This document shows, piece by piece, positions 34,234-42,141 of a stretch of 42,205 bases of DNA (position 1 is its first letter; every line of letters begins with the position of its first letter). This DNA is from an uncultured Lachnospiraceae bacterium (GTDB taxonomy: Bacteria > Bacillota > Clostridia > Lachnospirales > Lachnospiraceae), in the NCBI GenBank assembly GCA_910588755.1, contig CAJUQZ010000006.1:16063-58267 (forward strand), in the 5' to 3' direction. The notes beneath the pieces are model-generated. The model was not told the origin of the DNA. It searched no databases and saw only the letters and a list, made by a program, of their open reading frames with translations. Made by a program: the position numbers and the translations under genes.

Positions 34234-34572
34234 ATGGGCAGCATCAGCAGCGATATCATTCGTGGGTACAATGACACGATGATCCTGTATCTGTTGTGGG
34301 ATTCGCCATCGTATGGGTATGAGATTTCAAAACAGATCAAAAGTCTGTCAGAGGAGAAGTATATCATTAAGGAGACAACACTATATTCCGCGTTTACGCG
34401 ATTGGAAAAAAACGGTTTTGTCGAGTCTTTTTCTGAGAATGTCACAGTCAGCGGGAAGCGCAGGACCTATTACAGGATCACGGAGCAAGGAAGGCAGTAC
34501 TACCGTGAGAAATGCGCGGAGTGGACGCTGACGAAGGACGTTGTGGAAAAGTTTATCAAGGAGGGTGTGTGA
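34234..34572 (+). CDS. PadR family transcriptional regulator
   Basis: 112 residues. A winged-helix domain starts SSDIIRGYNDTMILYLLW, with SYGYEISKQIK, the recognition region TTLYSAFTRLEKNGFVES and the wing KRRTYYRITEQGRQY. A C-terminal helix serves dimerisation. PadR proteins usually repress a neighbouring membrane-protein or transporter gene and respond to small molecules or wall stress. The ATG at 34234 follows GGGAGGGAGG; upstream in-frame starts from 34156 lie in the inverted repeat and are rejected. The next gene starts five bases later. Confidence 0.92.
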   Translation: MGSISSDIIRGYNDTMILYLLWDSPSYGYEISKQIKSLSEEKYIIKETTLYSAFTRLEKNGFVESFSENVTVSGKRRTYYRITEQGRQYYREKCAEWTLTKDVVEKFIKEGV

Positions 34573-34576
34573 GAGG

Positions 34577-35542
34577 ATGGAGACGATCAGGAATTATCTG
34601 GAGACAATGTTTGCAAAGCTTCCAAATACATTGGAGGTTCAGAAGGCAAAGCAAGAATTATGGCAGATGATGGAGGACAAATATACAGAGCTCATTGAGG
34701 ATGGCAAGACTGAGAACGAGGCGGTCGGCATCGTGATCTCCGAGTTTGGAAATCTCGATGAGCTCGCGGAGGAACTTGGAATCAGAAGCTTTGTGATACA
34801 GGACAAAAAGGGGGCGGACAATGGTTTTCGGACGGTTTCGCTCGCGGAGGTCAAGGATTATCTGCATGACAGGACACGCTCGGCGTATGCCGTTGCACTT
34901 GGTGTATTTCTGTGTATCATCAGTGTCTGCGGGCATTTGATTCATTTTGGCACGAATTGGCGCGTCAGAGATGTATTTGCCATGAGCTTTATGTTTCTGG
35001 CGATTGCTTCGGCGGTCGGCTTGTTTCTGTTTTCGAATTTCGTCATGGGAAAATGGAAATTTCTCAAGGAGAAGGTGTGCAGCGTGGATTTTGCGACAGC
35101 AGAGTATGTGCATAACCGGCGAGAAAGCTTTCGTGTAACACGCTCGATGATGGTCACGATCGGTGTCATTTTGTGCATACTGAGTGTGCTTCCAGTAGTT
35201 GTTGTGGCCAGTCTGTTTGGATGGAGCAATGATTTTGGGGTAGTGATGATGTTTGTGTTCATCGGGACCGGCGTCTTTTTGTTTGTGGCAGCAGGCAATG
35301 TGAACGCAGGGTTTACTGTGATTCTCTCATTGAATAAGCGGGATACCGTGGGAGGCAGTTTTGTCCCGTCTCAGAAGCAGGTAACATATAAAAGTGAAAC
35401 CATATCACGCATTATGTCCGTTTACTGGCCGACGGTCACGTGCATCTATCTGTGCTGGAGTTTCTTAAGTTTTGACTGGCATATCACATGGATTGTGTGG
35501 GTGATCGCGGCACTGGTGCAGCAGATGCTAAGGGCGTTTTAG
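34577..35542 (+). CDS. Permease-prefix (DUF1700-like) membrane protein
   Basis: About 321 residues. The N-terminal cytoplasmic helical domain (about 1-70; METIRNYLETMFAKLP, VGIVISEFGNLDELAEELG) is the permease-prefix/DUF1700 type commonly encoded directly after a PadR gene. About six membrane spans follow (for example AYAVALGVFLCIISVCG, VFAMSFMFLAIASAVGLF). It is probably a PadR-controlled membrane sensor or envelope protein. Five bases separate it from padR. Its 3' end is followed by the DUF4097 gene after 54 bp. Confidence 0.85.
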   Translation: METIRNYLETMFAKLPNTLEVQKAKQELWQMMEDKYTELIEDGKTENEAVGIVISEFGNLDELAEELGIRSFVIQDKKGADNGFRTVSLAEVKDYLHDRTRSAYAVALGVFLCIISVCGHLIHFGTNWRVRDVFAMSFMFLAIASAVGLFLFSNFVMGKWKFLKEKVCSVDFATAEYVHNRRESFRVTRSMMVTIGVILCILSVLPVVVVASLFGWSNDFGVVMMFVFIGTGVFLFVAAGNVNAGFTVILSLNKRDTVGGSFVPSQKQVTYKSETISRIMSVYWPTVTCIYLCWSFLSFDWHITWIVWVIAALVQQMLRAF

Positions 35543-35596
35543 GTAGTATTAAATTGGTGATTCATATGCGTGCCAAAGTACGCAGGGGGTATCAGT

Positions 35597-36394
35597 ATGA
35601 AAAGAAATGTATGGATTATTATGATCACGGTTGTTACGATCTGTTGTGTGGCCGGCGGAACTTTTTATCATATTTTCAGATTTGAAACCGGATGGATGGG
35701 GCACAGGGATACGCTAAATATGAGCTTGAATTTGGAGGCGTATCAGGCGCTCAAAGTGGACGCGGATTTAATGGACGTGACAGTCACGGCCGGGGAGCAG
35801 TTTGATCTGAGCTGTGAGTACACGGACGGATTGGAGCCGTTATATGAGATCAAGAACGGGACACTGACCATAAAACAGCGAACATATCAAAGCTACAAAT
35901 GGGGAGTCAACAATATGCATTGCAACCTGACGCTGACAATACCAAAGCAGACTGTGCTGGATAAGGTTGACGTGCACACGGCGCTGGGAAATGTCCGGTT
36001 AGAGGGGATTTCCGGGGCGGAATGCGATCTTCTGAGCAATCTGGGAAATTGTGTGGTAGAAAAGTGTAGCTTTGACAAGTCCGATCTGACGACGAACCTG
36101 GGCGAGATCTCCGCCAGCGATACAGGTCTTGGCAAGGCGGAGGTAAACAACGATATGGGTGAGGTTGACATAGACGACTGTACATTTACCGATCTGGACA
36201 TTACGGCGGCGATGGGAGGCGTGTCGGTCGATGCCGCGCAGGCGCTCGACAAATATGAGCTGGAGCTGGAGGCGGATCTTGGCAGTGTGCATGTCAACAA
36301 CCGGGACGAGGGCACAAAGTATCATCAGTCCGGCGACGCAGGAGAGCTGTCAGTTAGTACCAGCATGGGGAGTATACGGGTGTCATACGAATGA
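35597..36394 (+). CDS. DUF4097 beta-strand repeat surface protein
   Basis: About 265 residues. An N-terminal anchor (about 5-27, WIIMITVVTICCVAGGTFYHIF) precedes an extracellular domain of repeating short beta strands (for example VDVHTALGNVRLEGISGAE, LLSNLGNCVVEKC, LTTNLGEISASD, DMGEVDIDDC, LGSVHVNN) typical of DUF4097/LiaF-adhesin-like parallel beta helices. The ATG at 35597 follows AGGGGG at proper spacing; the GTG at 35570 has none. Together with PadR and the permease-prefix protein it forms a common three-gene set thought to respond to envelope conditions. Confidence 0.85.
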   Translation: MKRNVWIIMITVVTICCVAGGTFYHIFRFETGWMGHRDTLNMSLNLEAYQALKVDADLMDVTVTAGEQFDLSCEYTDGLEPLYEIKNGTLTIKQRTYQSYKWGVNNMHCNLTLTIPKQTVLDKVDVHTALGNVRLEGISGAECDLLSNLGNCVVEKCSFDKSDLTTNLGEISASDTGLGKAEVNNDMGEVDIDDCTFTDLDITAAMGGVSVDAAQALDKYELELEADLGSVHVNNRDEGTKYHQSGDAGELSVSTSMGSIRVSYE

Positions 36395-36442
36395 AAGGTA
36401 TCTGTCATGCACTGATTGTAACATGTATATGGTTTACATGGA

Positions 36443-36479
36443 CGGCGGGCATATAGGGGTCATCCCTGTATGCCCGCCG
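36443..36479. terminator. Long GC-rich hairpin after the DUF4097 gene
   Basis: CGGCGGGCATATAGGG (36443-36458) pairs with CCCTGTATGCCCGCCG (36464-36479): 16 bp with one G-U. It lacks a T tract. Two GC-rich imperfect palindromes of the form GGCAGCGGCYGCC follow (about 36482-36496, 36529-36541). It may separate the operon from the convergent SUKH gene. Confidence 0.55.
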
Positions 36480-36560
36480 ATGGCAGCGGCCGCCTGTACC
36501 CCTTACCGTATGTGCAAATGGATTGTTGGCAGCGGCTGCCTTCTCCTTGTAAAATGTGGA

Positions 36561-37022
36561 CTATAAGCTTGTAGCAATATCAATTCCAACACCGTCAACA
36601 AGAAAATCTGTAATTGTATCGGCTATCTTATCGGCATTTTCGATATCCAGCCAGCCCTCAGAGGTACGGTACAGGCCAAAACCGTCCTTTCCGGTTCCAT
36701 AGAAGTAAACCAGATCCCCCAAATCATTTCCAAAAAGCCAAGCATTACGGATAAATTTTTGGTTGGAGGGCCGATTGAATTCTTCTAATTTCTCTAATGC
36801 CATACTGGCACTCCAAATCCAGATAGAAAGTCCTTTGTCCTGCAATTCAAATTCAGGGCCAGGGTTGTGTTCCCCTGAAATCTGTTTTAGAAATTCAATA
36901 TAGTCGTTGGGCAAAGAAACCGGGGAAACACGAATGACTTCATCGATATCATTTTCGCCGCCGGCACAAATATCATCTTTGTCAAAGGTAAGCCGTTCAT
37001 TTACATGCTCTATAATATTCAT
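36561..37022 (-). CDS. SMI1/KNR4 (SUKH) family protein, probable immunity protein
   Basis: 153 residues. The SUKH pattern is clear: VSPVSLPNDYIEFLKQISGE near 38-55, then ELQDKGLSIWIW, LFGNDLGDLVYFYGTGKDGFGLYRTS, and a C-terminal helix ADTITDFLVDGVGIDI. SUKH proteins are mostly immunity proteins against polymorphic toxins, though some have other roles. The ATG (complement of 37020-37022) is preceded on the minus strand by GGAGG; longer upstream frames reach into the neighbouring gene and are rejected. No toxin gene is adjacent. Base use is A/T-richer than the flagellar region. Confidence 0.88.
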   Translation of the reverse strand: MNIIEHVNERLTFDKDDICAGGENDIDEVIRVSPVSLPNDYIEFLKQISGEHNPGPEFELQDKGLSIWIWSASMALEKLEEFNRPSNQKFIRNAWLFGNDLGDLVYFYGTGKDGFGLYRTSEGWLDIENADKIADTITDFLVDGVGIDIATSL

Positions 37023-37067
37023 TTCAATACCTCCAAATCCTGATTTTTCGCTGTTACCGATAGTGAA

Positions 37068-37096
37068 ATTATAACATGTGGCAAATAGAATTACAA
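37068..37096 (-). promoter_or_regulatory. Sigma-A promoter of the SUKH gene
   Basis: On the minus strand TTGTAA (37096-37091), a 17-base spacer and a perfect TATAAT (37073-37068). It lies about 45 bp before the start codon. Confidence 0.75.
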
Positions 37097-37104
37097 CGAC
37101 AAGC

Positions 37105-37133
37105 TTTACTTTTTGGCAGAACCATGTTAGAAT
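37105..37133 (+). promoter_or_regulatory. Candidate sigma-A promoter of the 37178 gene
   Basis: TTTACT (37105-37110), a 17-base spacer, TAGAAT (37128-37133). It is divergent from the SUKH promoter, with -35 elements nine bases apart, so the two genes share one regulatory region. Confidence 0.5.
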
Positions 37134-37177
37134 TGTTTTAATTTGGAATGAATCATTGGAATTTGTGAGGTGAAAGT

Positions 37178-37843
37178 ATGGCATATCAAAAGATAACGTC
37201 GCATGATGAATATTTAGAAATCGTGGAAAAGTACCAGGATTATGAGGCTGGCACATATCAGTCAATGACTTTAAAAGAAAAAATGGATTTTTTTGACGGC
37301 ATTCATACGGACAACGTTCCTCTTTTTGACGAGGATGGTGATGACCTGGAAACTGCTGACGACTATGCTTCAATTAAAGATGAATTTTTGAATCACCCAG
37401 AGCAATTTTCCCTGGAGGATATATCCGCCTTTTTGGAAATGCTGGATGATTCCTGCTATCAGCCTTCATTTATGGACACTATTTTAACAATTATCCATAA
37501 CATTGTCAAACAGTACCAGTCAGACGGGGTGGTGTATCTCCTCACACATTTGCATGAGGTTCCAGCAAGAGGTTATGGGTATGGACTGTTTTTTACCCTG
37601 CGTCAGATGATGGAGGATGATGAGACATATCAGCTCATGAAAAACGCTGTCGGATTGGCAGCTTCTGATGATTTGCGACTGATACAGAAAATATTTGCTG
37701 GAAAAGATATGCCAGAGGTGTTGGGGCCGGACGGAAAAACCAGCAGTTTTCCGGTCTTTGATGAATGTGGTGACGAAAAAGTACGAAAGCGGAAGCAGGA
37801 ATTAGAAAATTTGATTGCGCCGTTAGTAACTGTTCAGAAGTAG
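37178..37843 (+). CDS. Acidic hypothetical protein, possible immunity protein
   Basis: 221 residues, soluble, acidic and mostly helical (SFMDTILTIIHNIVKQYQSDG; GYGLFFTLRQMMEDDETYQL). There is no signal peptide, membrane span or catalytic motif I can name. The ribosome site GAGGTG precedes the ATG. It is divergent from the SUKH gene and of similar base composition, so an immunity role is a guess from context. A terminator follows. Confidence 0.72.
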   Translation: MAYQKITSHDEYLEIVEKYQDYEAGTYQSMTLKEKMDFFDGIHTDNVPLFDEDGDDLETADDYASIKDEFLNHPEQFSLEDISAFLEMLDDSCYQPSFMDTILTIIHNIVKQYQSDGVVYLLTHLHEVPARGYGYGLFFTLRQMMEDDETYQLMKNAVGLAASDDLRLIQKIFAGKDMPEVLGPDGKTSSFPVFDECGDEKVRKRKQELENLIAPLVTVQK

Positions 37844-37899
37844 ACAGGGCAAGATGTACAGGCTATTTTTGAACAGTTCCTCATTGGCACGACAGCAGG

Positions 37900-37945
37900 A
37901 AAATCACGTGTATTTTTGTGAGAGAAGATGCAGCGTGATTTTTTT
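37900..37945 (+). terminator. Terminator after the 37178 gene
   Basis: AAAATCACG (37900-37908) pairs with CGTGATTTT (37934-37942) across a 25-base loop, with a run of seven Ts (37939-37945). The loop is long, so strength is moderate. Confidence 0.65.
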
Positions 37946-38024
37946 GCGGGCGGATTTTGATTCGATCAGAATTTACTTGTGTATTTATTCTGTTTGTTTA
38001 TTCTGTTTCTGAACGAAAAAGAAA

Positions 38025-38165
38025 TAGCTTTTTTGGGGGTGCTGTGCTAAAATAAAAAAGTATGAATAAATGTGATGGACAGACGAGTAATGAATAGCTT
38101 TTTGAAGGCTGTGTTAAATTAGAAAAGCATGAATAAATAAACGAAATGACCAGACGTGTAATGAA
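38025..38165. repeat. Two imperfect 70-bp tandem repeats, non-coding
   Basis: Copy 1 at 38025-38094 and copy 2 at 38095-38165. Both start TAGCTTTTT, share GCTGTG-TAAA-TA-AAAA, TATGAATAAA/CATGAATAAA and end with GACGNGTAATGAA. They differ by substitutions and one or two indels. No encoded product is seen. Confidence 0.8.
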
Positions 38166-38312
38166 AATATAAAGCACTATAAAAGAGCAAATTTAGTGGT
38201 TCTGTTCTTTGATTTGATGTTTTATCTCGAGTAAACCAAAGTGTTTTTGTGCATTTTTCGGAGTTGCTCAATTATAGTAAAGAATACGAAATAAGAAAGC
38301 GAAGTTGGACAG

Positions 38313-39116
38313 ATGGATAATATAATCTTGCAGGTAGAAAACCTGAATATAGAGTTTCATGACCATGATGTGCCGGAGCGCGTCGTGAATCATCTGAATA
38401 TGGAGCTGCGTCAGGGGGAAATCCTTGGAATCGTCGGCGAGTCCGGATCGGGTAAATCCATGACTGCGATGGCGATTGCAGGACTATTGACGCGCCATGA
38501 CATGGAGATGGCCGGAAAAATCCTCTTTGAGGGAAAGGAGCTTCTGCACGCGGATCGCGGGACACTCCGCAGGATTCAGGGAAATGACATCAGCATCGTC
38601 TTTCAGGAGCCCATGACATCGTTAAATCCGGTGAAACGCATCGGCTGGCAGGTGGAGGAGGGCCTTCGTCTGCACAGGCCGGAGATGGGAAAAGAGGAGC
38701 GGTATCAGCGCGTGCTCAAAGCGCTCGAGGACGTAGAGCTGGACAATCCGGCGCTTGTGTACAGAAAATATCCGCACGAGCTTTCCGGCGGCATGCGGCA
38801 GCGCGTGATGATTGCCTCCGCGATGATCTGTGAGCCAAAGCTTCTGATCGCGGACGAGCCGACGACGGCGCTTGATGTGACGATACAGCTGCAGATTGTG
38901 AAACTGCTGCAGCGCCTGAATCAGGAAAAAAAAATGGCAATACTGTTCATATCGCATGATTTGAGTCTGGTAAAACGCCTCTGCCACCGCATTATTGTGA
39001 TGCATAACGGAAATATGGTGGAGTCGGGCGTGACAGAAGAAATCTTTTATCACTCCAAAGAGGACTACACAAAGGAGCTGATCAATGCGATACCAAAGCT
39101 TGAGAAGATTGGGTGA
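38313..39116 (+). CDS. Peptide/nickel-type ABC transporter ATP-binding protein (orphan)
   Basis: 267 residues. Walker A GESGSGKS (about 42-49), Q-loop VFQEPMTSLNP, signature HELSGGMRQRV, Walker B LLIADEPTTALD and switch His in FISHDLSLV are all present, so the ATPase core looks intact. The sequence is of the OppD/DppD/NikD group. It ends soon after YTKELINAIPKLEKIG and so lacks the longer C-terminal oligopeptide-transporter extension. The usual permeases, binding protein and second ATPase are not beside it. Local GC is higher than its neighbours on both sides. An early-terminating frame follows where the partner ATPase would be expected. It is an orphan or the remains of a larger set. Confidence 0.88.
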   Translation: MDNIILQVENLNIEFHDHDVPERVVNHLNMELRQGEILGIVGESGSGKSMTAMAIAGLLTRHDMEMAGKILFEGKELLHADRGTLRRIQGNDISIVFQEPMTSLNPVKRIGWQVEEGLRLHRPEMGKEERYQRVLKALEDVELDNPALVYRKYPHELSGGMRQRVMIASAMICEPKLLIADEPTTALDVTIQLQIVKLLQRLNQEKKMAILFISHDLSLVKRLCHRIIVMHNGNMVESGVTEEIFYHSKEDYTKELINAIPKLEKIG

Positions 39117-39131
39117 GAGGGAAGCATCATA

Positions 39132-39158
39132 ATGAAGTATGAAGAACAGGTGAAATAG
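39132..39158 (+). pseudogene. Nine-codon stub after the ABC ATPase, possible gene remnant
   Basis: ATG at 39132 reads MKYEEQVK then TAG at 39156-39158, with GAGAGGGAAG upstream. In peptide ABC operons the partner ATPase starts at this place. No downstream ATPase motif is seen in any frame, so only the start may have survived a deletion. This is a weak inference. Confidence 0.25.
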
Positions 39159-39312
39159 AGGGTAGGTCAGAAATCATTGAGAAGCCGTTAGAACGGTAAA
39201 AAATGTGGGGCATGGCGGTTGTTATGCCCTTTCATTATGCACACGGACGTTCAGATCAAAAATGTCTGCAAAAGCTGACGGATGCCCGGTTGAGTGAGTA
39301 GGGAGGTTATTA

Positions 39313-40578
39313 ATGACAGAGATTCAAAAAAATTTGAAAAACTATATTACCGTGGAAATGGACGATTGGGATTTTTCGGGCGTTGTGAGAATTATACAGA
39401 ATGGAAATATTTTGTTTGAAACTTGTCGCGGATATTCAAATATTGAGTTTGGCATTGAAAATACAATGGAAACAAAATTTACGGTTGCCTCTGTCACCAA
39501 ACAGTTTACAGCGTTTGCGATTATGATTTTATATGACAAAGGACTGTTACAACTTAATGAAAAAGCAAATGAGTATCTGCCTCCAAACATGCAGCTTCCC
39601 TCGGAAATAACCGTTCACCATCTTCTATCACACACATCAGGGCTGCACAATAATTATAATTTTGAAGACGATTTTTATGTGGGCGAGGATAGAAAACCTT
39701 ATGATAAGGAACAATTTTTTAGAAACTGGATTATCAGGGAGCCTATAAAGAAGCCGGGGAAAGAATTCGAATATAATAATTCTAATTATAATCTGCTTGC
39801 ATGGATTATCGAATATATTTCAGGGCGAACCTACAATGAATTTTTGCAGGAAAACATATTTTCGAAGATAGAAATGAATAATACTGTGTTTGATGATGGT
39901 CAAATTATTATCCCAAACAAAGCAAGCAATTATATGCATGATTATGGCAAACTGGTCAGAGTACCTTATACAAATAATTTGTATAGTATTGGCGCAGGAG
40001 CGTTGGTTACGAACTGTGATGACCTGCAAAAATGGTATGAGTGTCTTAAAAACAGGAAAATTTTATCGGAAAATGCCTATGCAATTTATCTGTCAGAGAA
40101 CAAAAATAATTATTGCTATGGGTTAGAGCGCCATGAGGAAGATCGAACGGTTCAGTATGCACATGGTGGAGATATGCTTGGTGTATCTGCCTATACCCAG
40201 TACTGTTTTGACGAAGATAGTTGCATTATCGTGATATCGAACACGGAATCATTAGATCAATATCGTTTTGGAAAGGGCATTGCGGCAATCCTGCATCATA
40301 AACAGGCACCTGTTTCATACAGACCCGAGGAAATGATTCTGCCGCCGGAAGCACTTGAGAAATATACAGGAACATATCTTCCCGGTAAGATACATATTGA
40401 GCAAAAAAACGGAAAACTGTATTTGGTTCGTGTGAACCAGAATATTCATATTGAATTGTACTGTGTGGGCAAAGACTGTTTCAAAAGGCGATATGAAGAA
40501 CAACAAACAGTTCACAGGTTTATTTCCGAGGGCGATCTGAAGCCTTCCGTGTGGGGATATGAATTAATAAGTAAGTAA
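39313..40578 (+). CDS. Serine hydrolase (class C beta-lactamase/PBP-like)
   Basis: 421 residues. The SxxK motif is SVTK (Ser about 60, Lys about 63), the YxN motif is YNN near 154-156, and the third motif is HGG near 284. The catalytic domain spans about 10-320. A C-terminal ~90-residue domain (ALEKYTGTYLPGKIHIEQKNGKL) is the lipocalin-like DUF3471 type. There is no signal peptide, so it acts in the cytoplasm or is exported another way; these proteins are often peptidases or esterases rather than antibiotic-degrading enzymes. AGGGAGG precedes the ATG. A/T-rich base use sets it apart from the ABC gene before it. Confidence 0.9.
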   Translation: MTEIQKNLKNYITVEMDDWDFSGVVRIIQNGNILFETCRGYSNIEFGIENTMETKFTVASVTKQFTAFAIMILYDKGLLQLNEKANEYLPPNMQLPSEITVHHLLSHTSGLHNNYNFEDDFYVGEDRKPYDKEQFFRNWIIREPIKKPGKEFEYNNSNYNLLAWIIEYISGRTYNEFLQENIFSKIEMNNTVFDDGQIIIPNKASNYMHDYGKLVRVPYTNNLYSIGAGALVTNCDDLQKWYECLKNRKILSENAYAIYLSENKNNYCYGLERHEEDRTVQYAHGGDMLGVSAYTQYCFDEDSCIIVISNTESLDQYRFGKGIAAILHHKQAPVSYRPEEMILPPEALEKYTGTYLPGKIHIEQKNGKLYLVRVNQNIHIELYCVGKDCFKRRYEEQQTVHRFISEGDLKPSVWGYELISK

Positions 40579-40650
40579 TTAATTACTGTTCACACAGGCA
40601 TTTACTGTTAATTATGGTTTTTCAAGCCACGAACGAAAACGTATATGCAT

Positions 40651-40716
40651 CAGGTAAAAATCCATTTGCGCTGCGAATGAAGTTCGTATTGTAATTTTTA
40701 CCTGGATTTTTACCTG
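40651..40716. repeat. Inverted repeat with duplicated right arm
   Basis: CAGGTAAAAATCCA (40651-40664) is the exact complement of TGGATTTTTACCTG (40703-40716). ATTTTTACCTG occurs twice in the right part (40694-40704 and 40706-40716), so the left arm could pair with either. A small CGAA/TTCG hairpin lies in the loop. It could be an RNA switch-like structure, an operator, or the trace of a mobile element. Confidence 0.8.
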
Positions 40717-40780
40717 TTAGTAGAACGGAGAGAACAGTAACAGCAATTACTATGATGGGTGCGCAACATTTCAAAAATAG

Positions 40781-40809
40781 GTTGTCAAATTGCGGGAATT
40801 TGCTATAAT
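40781..40809 (+). promoter_or_regulatory. Sigma-A promoter of the isomerase-like gene
   Basis: TTGTCA, a 17-base spacer and TATAAT just upstream of the 40894 gene, in a stretch without other genes. Both boxes are near consensus. Confidence 0.7.
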
Positions 40810-40893
40810 AAATGCGTGGCAGCATTTTGGCAGCAGAAAACCAGCAAGCCACAAGGAATGAAATAATTGAAGTGATATCGGGTGTGGAATGTT

Positions 40894-41748
40894 ATGAGTA
40901 CAGGTAAGATATTGTGTTCCACCGGAGCGCTGCTCGTGTATGGCGGAGACTACCGGCTGTTAGAGCCGCTTTCAAGACAACTTAGATGTGACGGTTTTGA
41001 GTTTATGATGGATGGCCCATACTATCAGGAACTGGAAAGATTAGAGAGCTATCTGCGGGAATCAAAACTGTACATTCCCGTTGTTCATTGTGAGAAAAGT
41101 ATCGGTGAAAACATCAGTAAGGGCGGCGAGGCCAAATGGGCTGACGCATACGATAAATTCGAAATGAATTGTGACATGGCCCAAAGTATAGGCGCCCGAA
41201 TGCTGGTGGTGCACTTGTGGGATGGGCTTACGTCGGATTCCAATTTTCAGAATAATATCGCAGCCTATCCCCGTTTGAATCAGATCGCACAGAAATATGG
41301 GCTTGAATTATTGGTGGAAAACGTTGTGTGCAGTGTAGAAAATCCCATGAAACATTTCTGCGCGCTCAATGAGGCTTATCCGGATGTTCATTTTGTGTTT
41401 GATACAAAGATGGCGGCGTTCCACGCACAGATGGACTTGTTATATGAGCCGGAATATGAATGGTTATGGAGAAAGAGACAGATTTGCCATTTTCATGTAA
41501 ATGATTATGCAGGCGGATTTATGGATTGGGGGAAGCTTAACTCCCTTCCGATCGGCAAAGGGAAGATCGACTTTCAACGCTTTTTCCAGTTTATCACAAA
41601 GATTGGATATGACGGATATTTTACGGTGGAGGCAACCGCGCATAATGCGGCAGGCGTAGTCGATGTCGATATGTTAAATGGGCAGTTCGCATATATCAGG
41701 GCGAGTCTAGAGGGTGGGCATAATGGACAGGAAGATGTTTGTAAATGA
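40894..41748 (+). CDS. Sugar phosphate isomerase/epimerase-like TIM-barrel protein
   Basis: About 284 residues. The xylose isomerase-like (AP endonuclease 2) fold is seen in CDGFEFMMDGPYY near 32-44, ARMLVVHLWDG near 104-114, LELLVENVVCS near 138, HFVFDTKMAAFHAQ near 165, ICHFHVNDYAGG near 197 and LPIGKGKIDF near 216. The acidic and His residues that bind the metal are present. The substrate is unknown. The ATG at 40894 is taken over the GTG at 40882, though neither has a strong ribosome site. The next small frame overlaps its 3' end. Confidence 0.82.
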   Translation: MSTGKILCSTGALLVYGGDYRLLEPLSRQLRCDGFEFMMDGPYYQELERLESYLRESKLYIPVVHCEKSIGENISKGGEAKWADAYDKFEMNCDMAQSIGARMLVVHLWDGLTSDSNFQNNIAAYPRLNQIAQKYGLELLVENVVCSVENPMKHFCALNEAYPDVHFVFDTKMAAFHAQMDLLYEPEYEWLWRKRQICHFHVNDYAGGFMDWGKLNSLPIGKGKIDFQRFFQFITKIGYDGYFTVEATAHNAAGVVDVDMLNGQFAYIRASLEGGHNGQEDVCK

Positions 41749-41944
41749 AAAAGAGTATGAAATAATCCGTCTTGATTATTTTCCGACAAATTTTGTGGTA
41801 CAGAATGGAGAATTGTATTATATTGATTTTGAGTGCAATGAATATATGGACGAATGGAATTTTGAGAACTGGGGTGCGAAATACTGGTCAAAAACACCTG
41901 CGTTTTTGGAGTATGTGAAGGAGCATTCGCTCAGGGTTCCATAG
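41723..41944 (+). CDS. Short hypothetical protein, possibly a fragment
   Basis: 73 residues with many aromatic residues (LDYFPTNFVVQNGELYYIDF, WNFENWGAKYWSKTP). The pattern of a short hydrophobic strand, then YIDFECNEY, resembles the C-terminal end of phosphotransferase-like kinases, so it may be the end of a larger gene. It starts inside the isomerase-like gene (26-bp overlap), with AGGG eight bases before its ATG, so it could also be a real small gene. I do not recognise the family firmly. Confidence 0.5.
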   Translation: MDRKMFVNEKEYEIIRLDYFPTNFVVQNGELYYIDFECNEYMDEWNFENWGAKYWSKTPAFLEYVKEHSLRVP

Positions 41945-41946
41945 AT

Positions 41947-42141
41947 GTGCGCAGACAGCAGTGGGCTGGAAGGTGCAACTGGGAAGAAATTCCCAGAAAT
42001 CCCAATTCCGGTAAAGTAATGCAAAAGTGCGGAATGGAATATGAAGGAACTCTGCGAAGCGCCGACAGGAATAATCAGGGAATCTGTGATGCGTGCTGTT
42101 ATGCACTCCTGAAAGAGGAGCGTTCAAAGGATCCTGCGTGA
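41947..42141 (+). pseudogene. GNAT acetyltransferase C-terminal fragment
   Basis: About 35 residues (NPNSGKVMQKCGMEYEGTLR through DRNNQGICDACCYALL) match the C-terminal end of RimJ/RimL-type GNAT acetyltransferases, normally about 170 residues. The acetyl-CoA-binding core and N-terminus are not present upstream, which instead codes for another frame. This is a gene remnant, evidence of rearrangement or decay at this end of the window. Confidence 0.75.

Larger units (their letters stand above)
37844..38312 (+). other. A/T-rich 469-bp gap with terminator and 70-bp repeats
   Basis: No gene is recognised. It holds a terminator (37900-37945), two imperfect 70-bp tandem repeats (38025-38165) and short A/T-rich sequence before the ABC ATPase gene. 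Confidence 0.7.
40579..40893 (+). other. 315-bp non-coding gap with inverted and direct repeats
   Basis: No gene is recognised. It holds the inverted repeat at 40651-40716 (separate entry). TTTGCTATAATAAA near 40800 contains a TATAAT-like -10 (TATAAT at about 40804-40809), which may belong to the promoter of the next gene; the -35 is TTGTCA at about 40781-40786, with 17 bases between. Confidence 0.6.

Noticed and set aside
37023..37373. Longer SUKH frame reaching 37373 on the minus strand
   Set aside because: The extension runs under the 37178 gene and past a good promoter. The ATG at 37022 has a GGAGG site.
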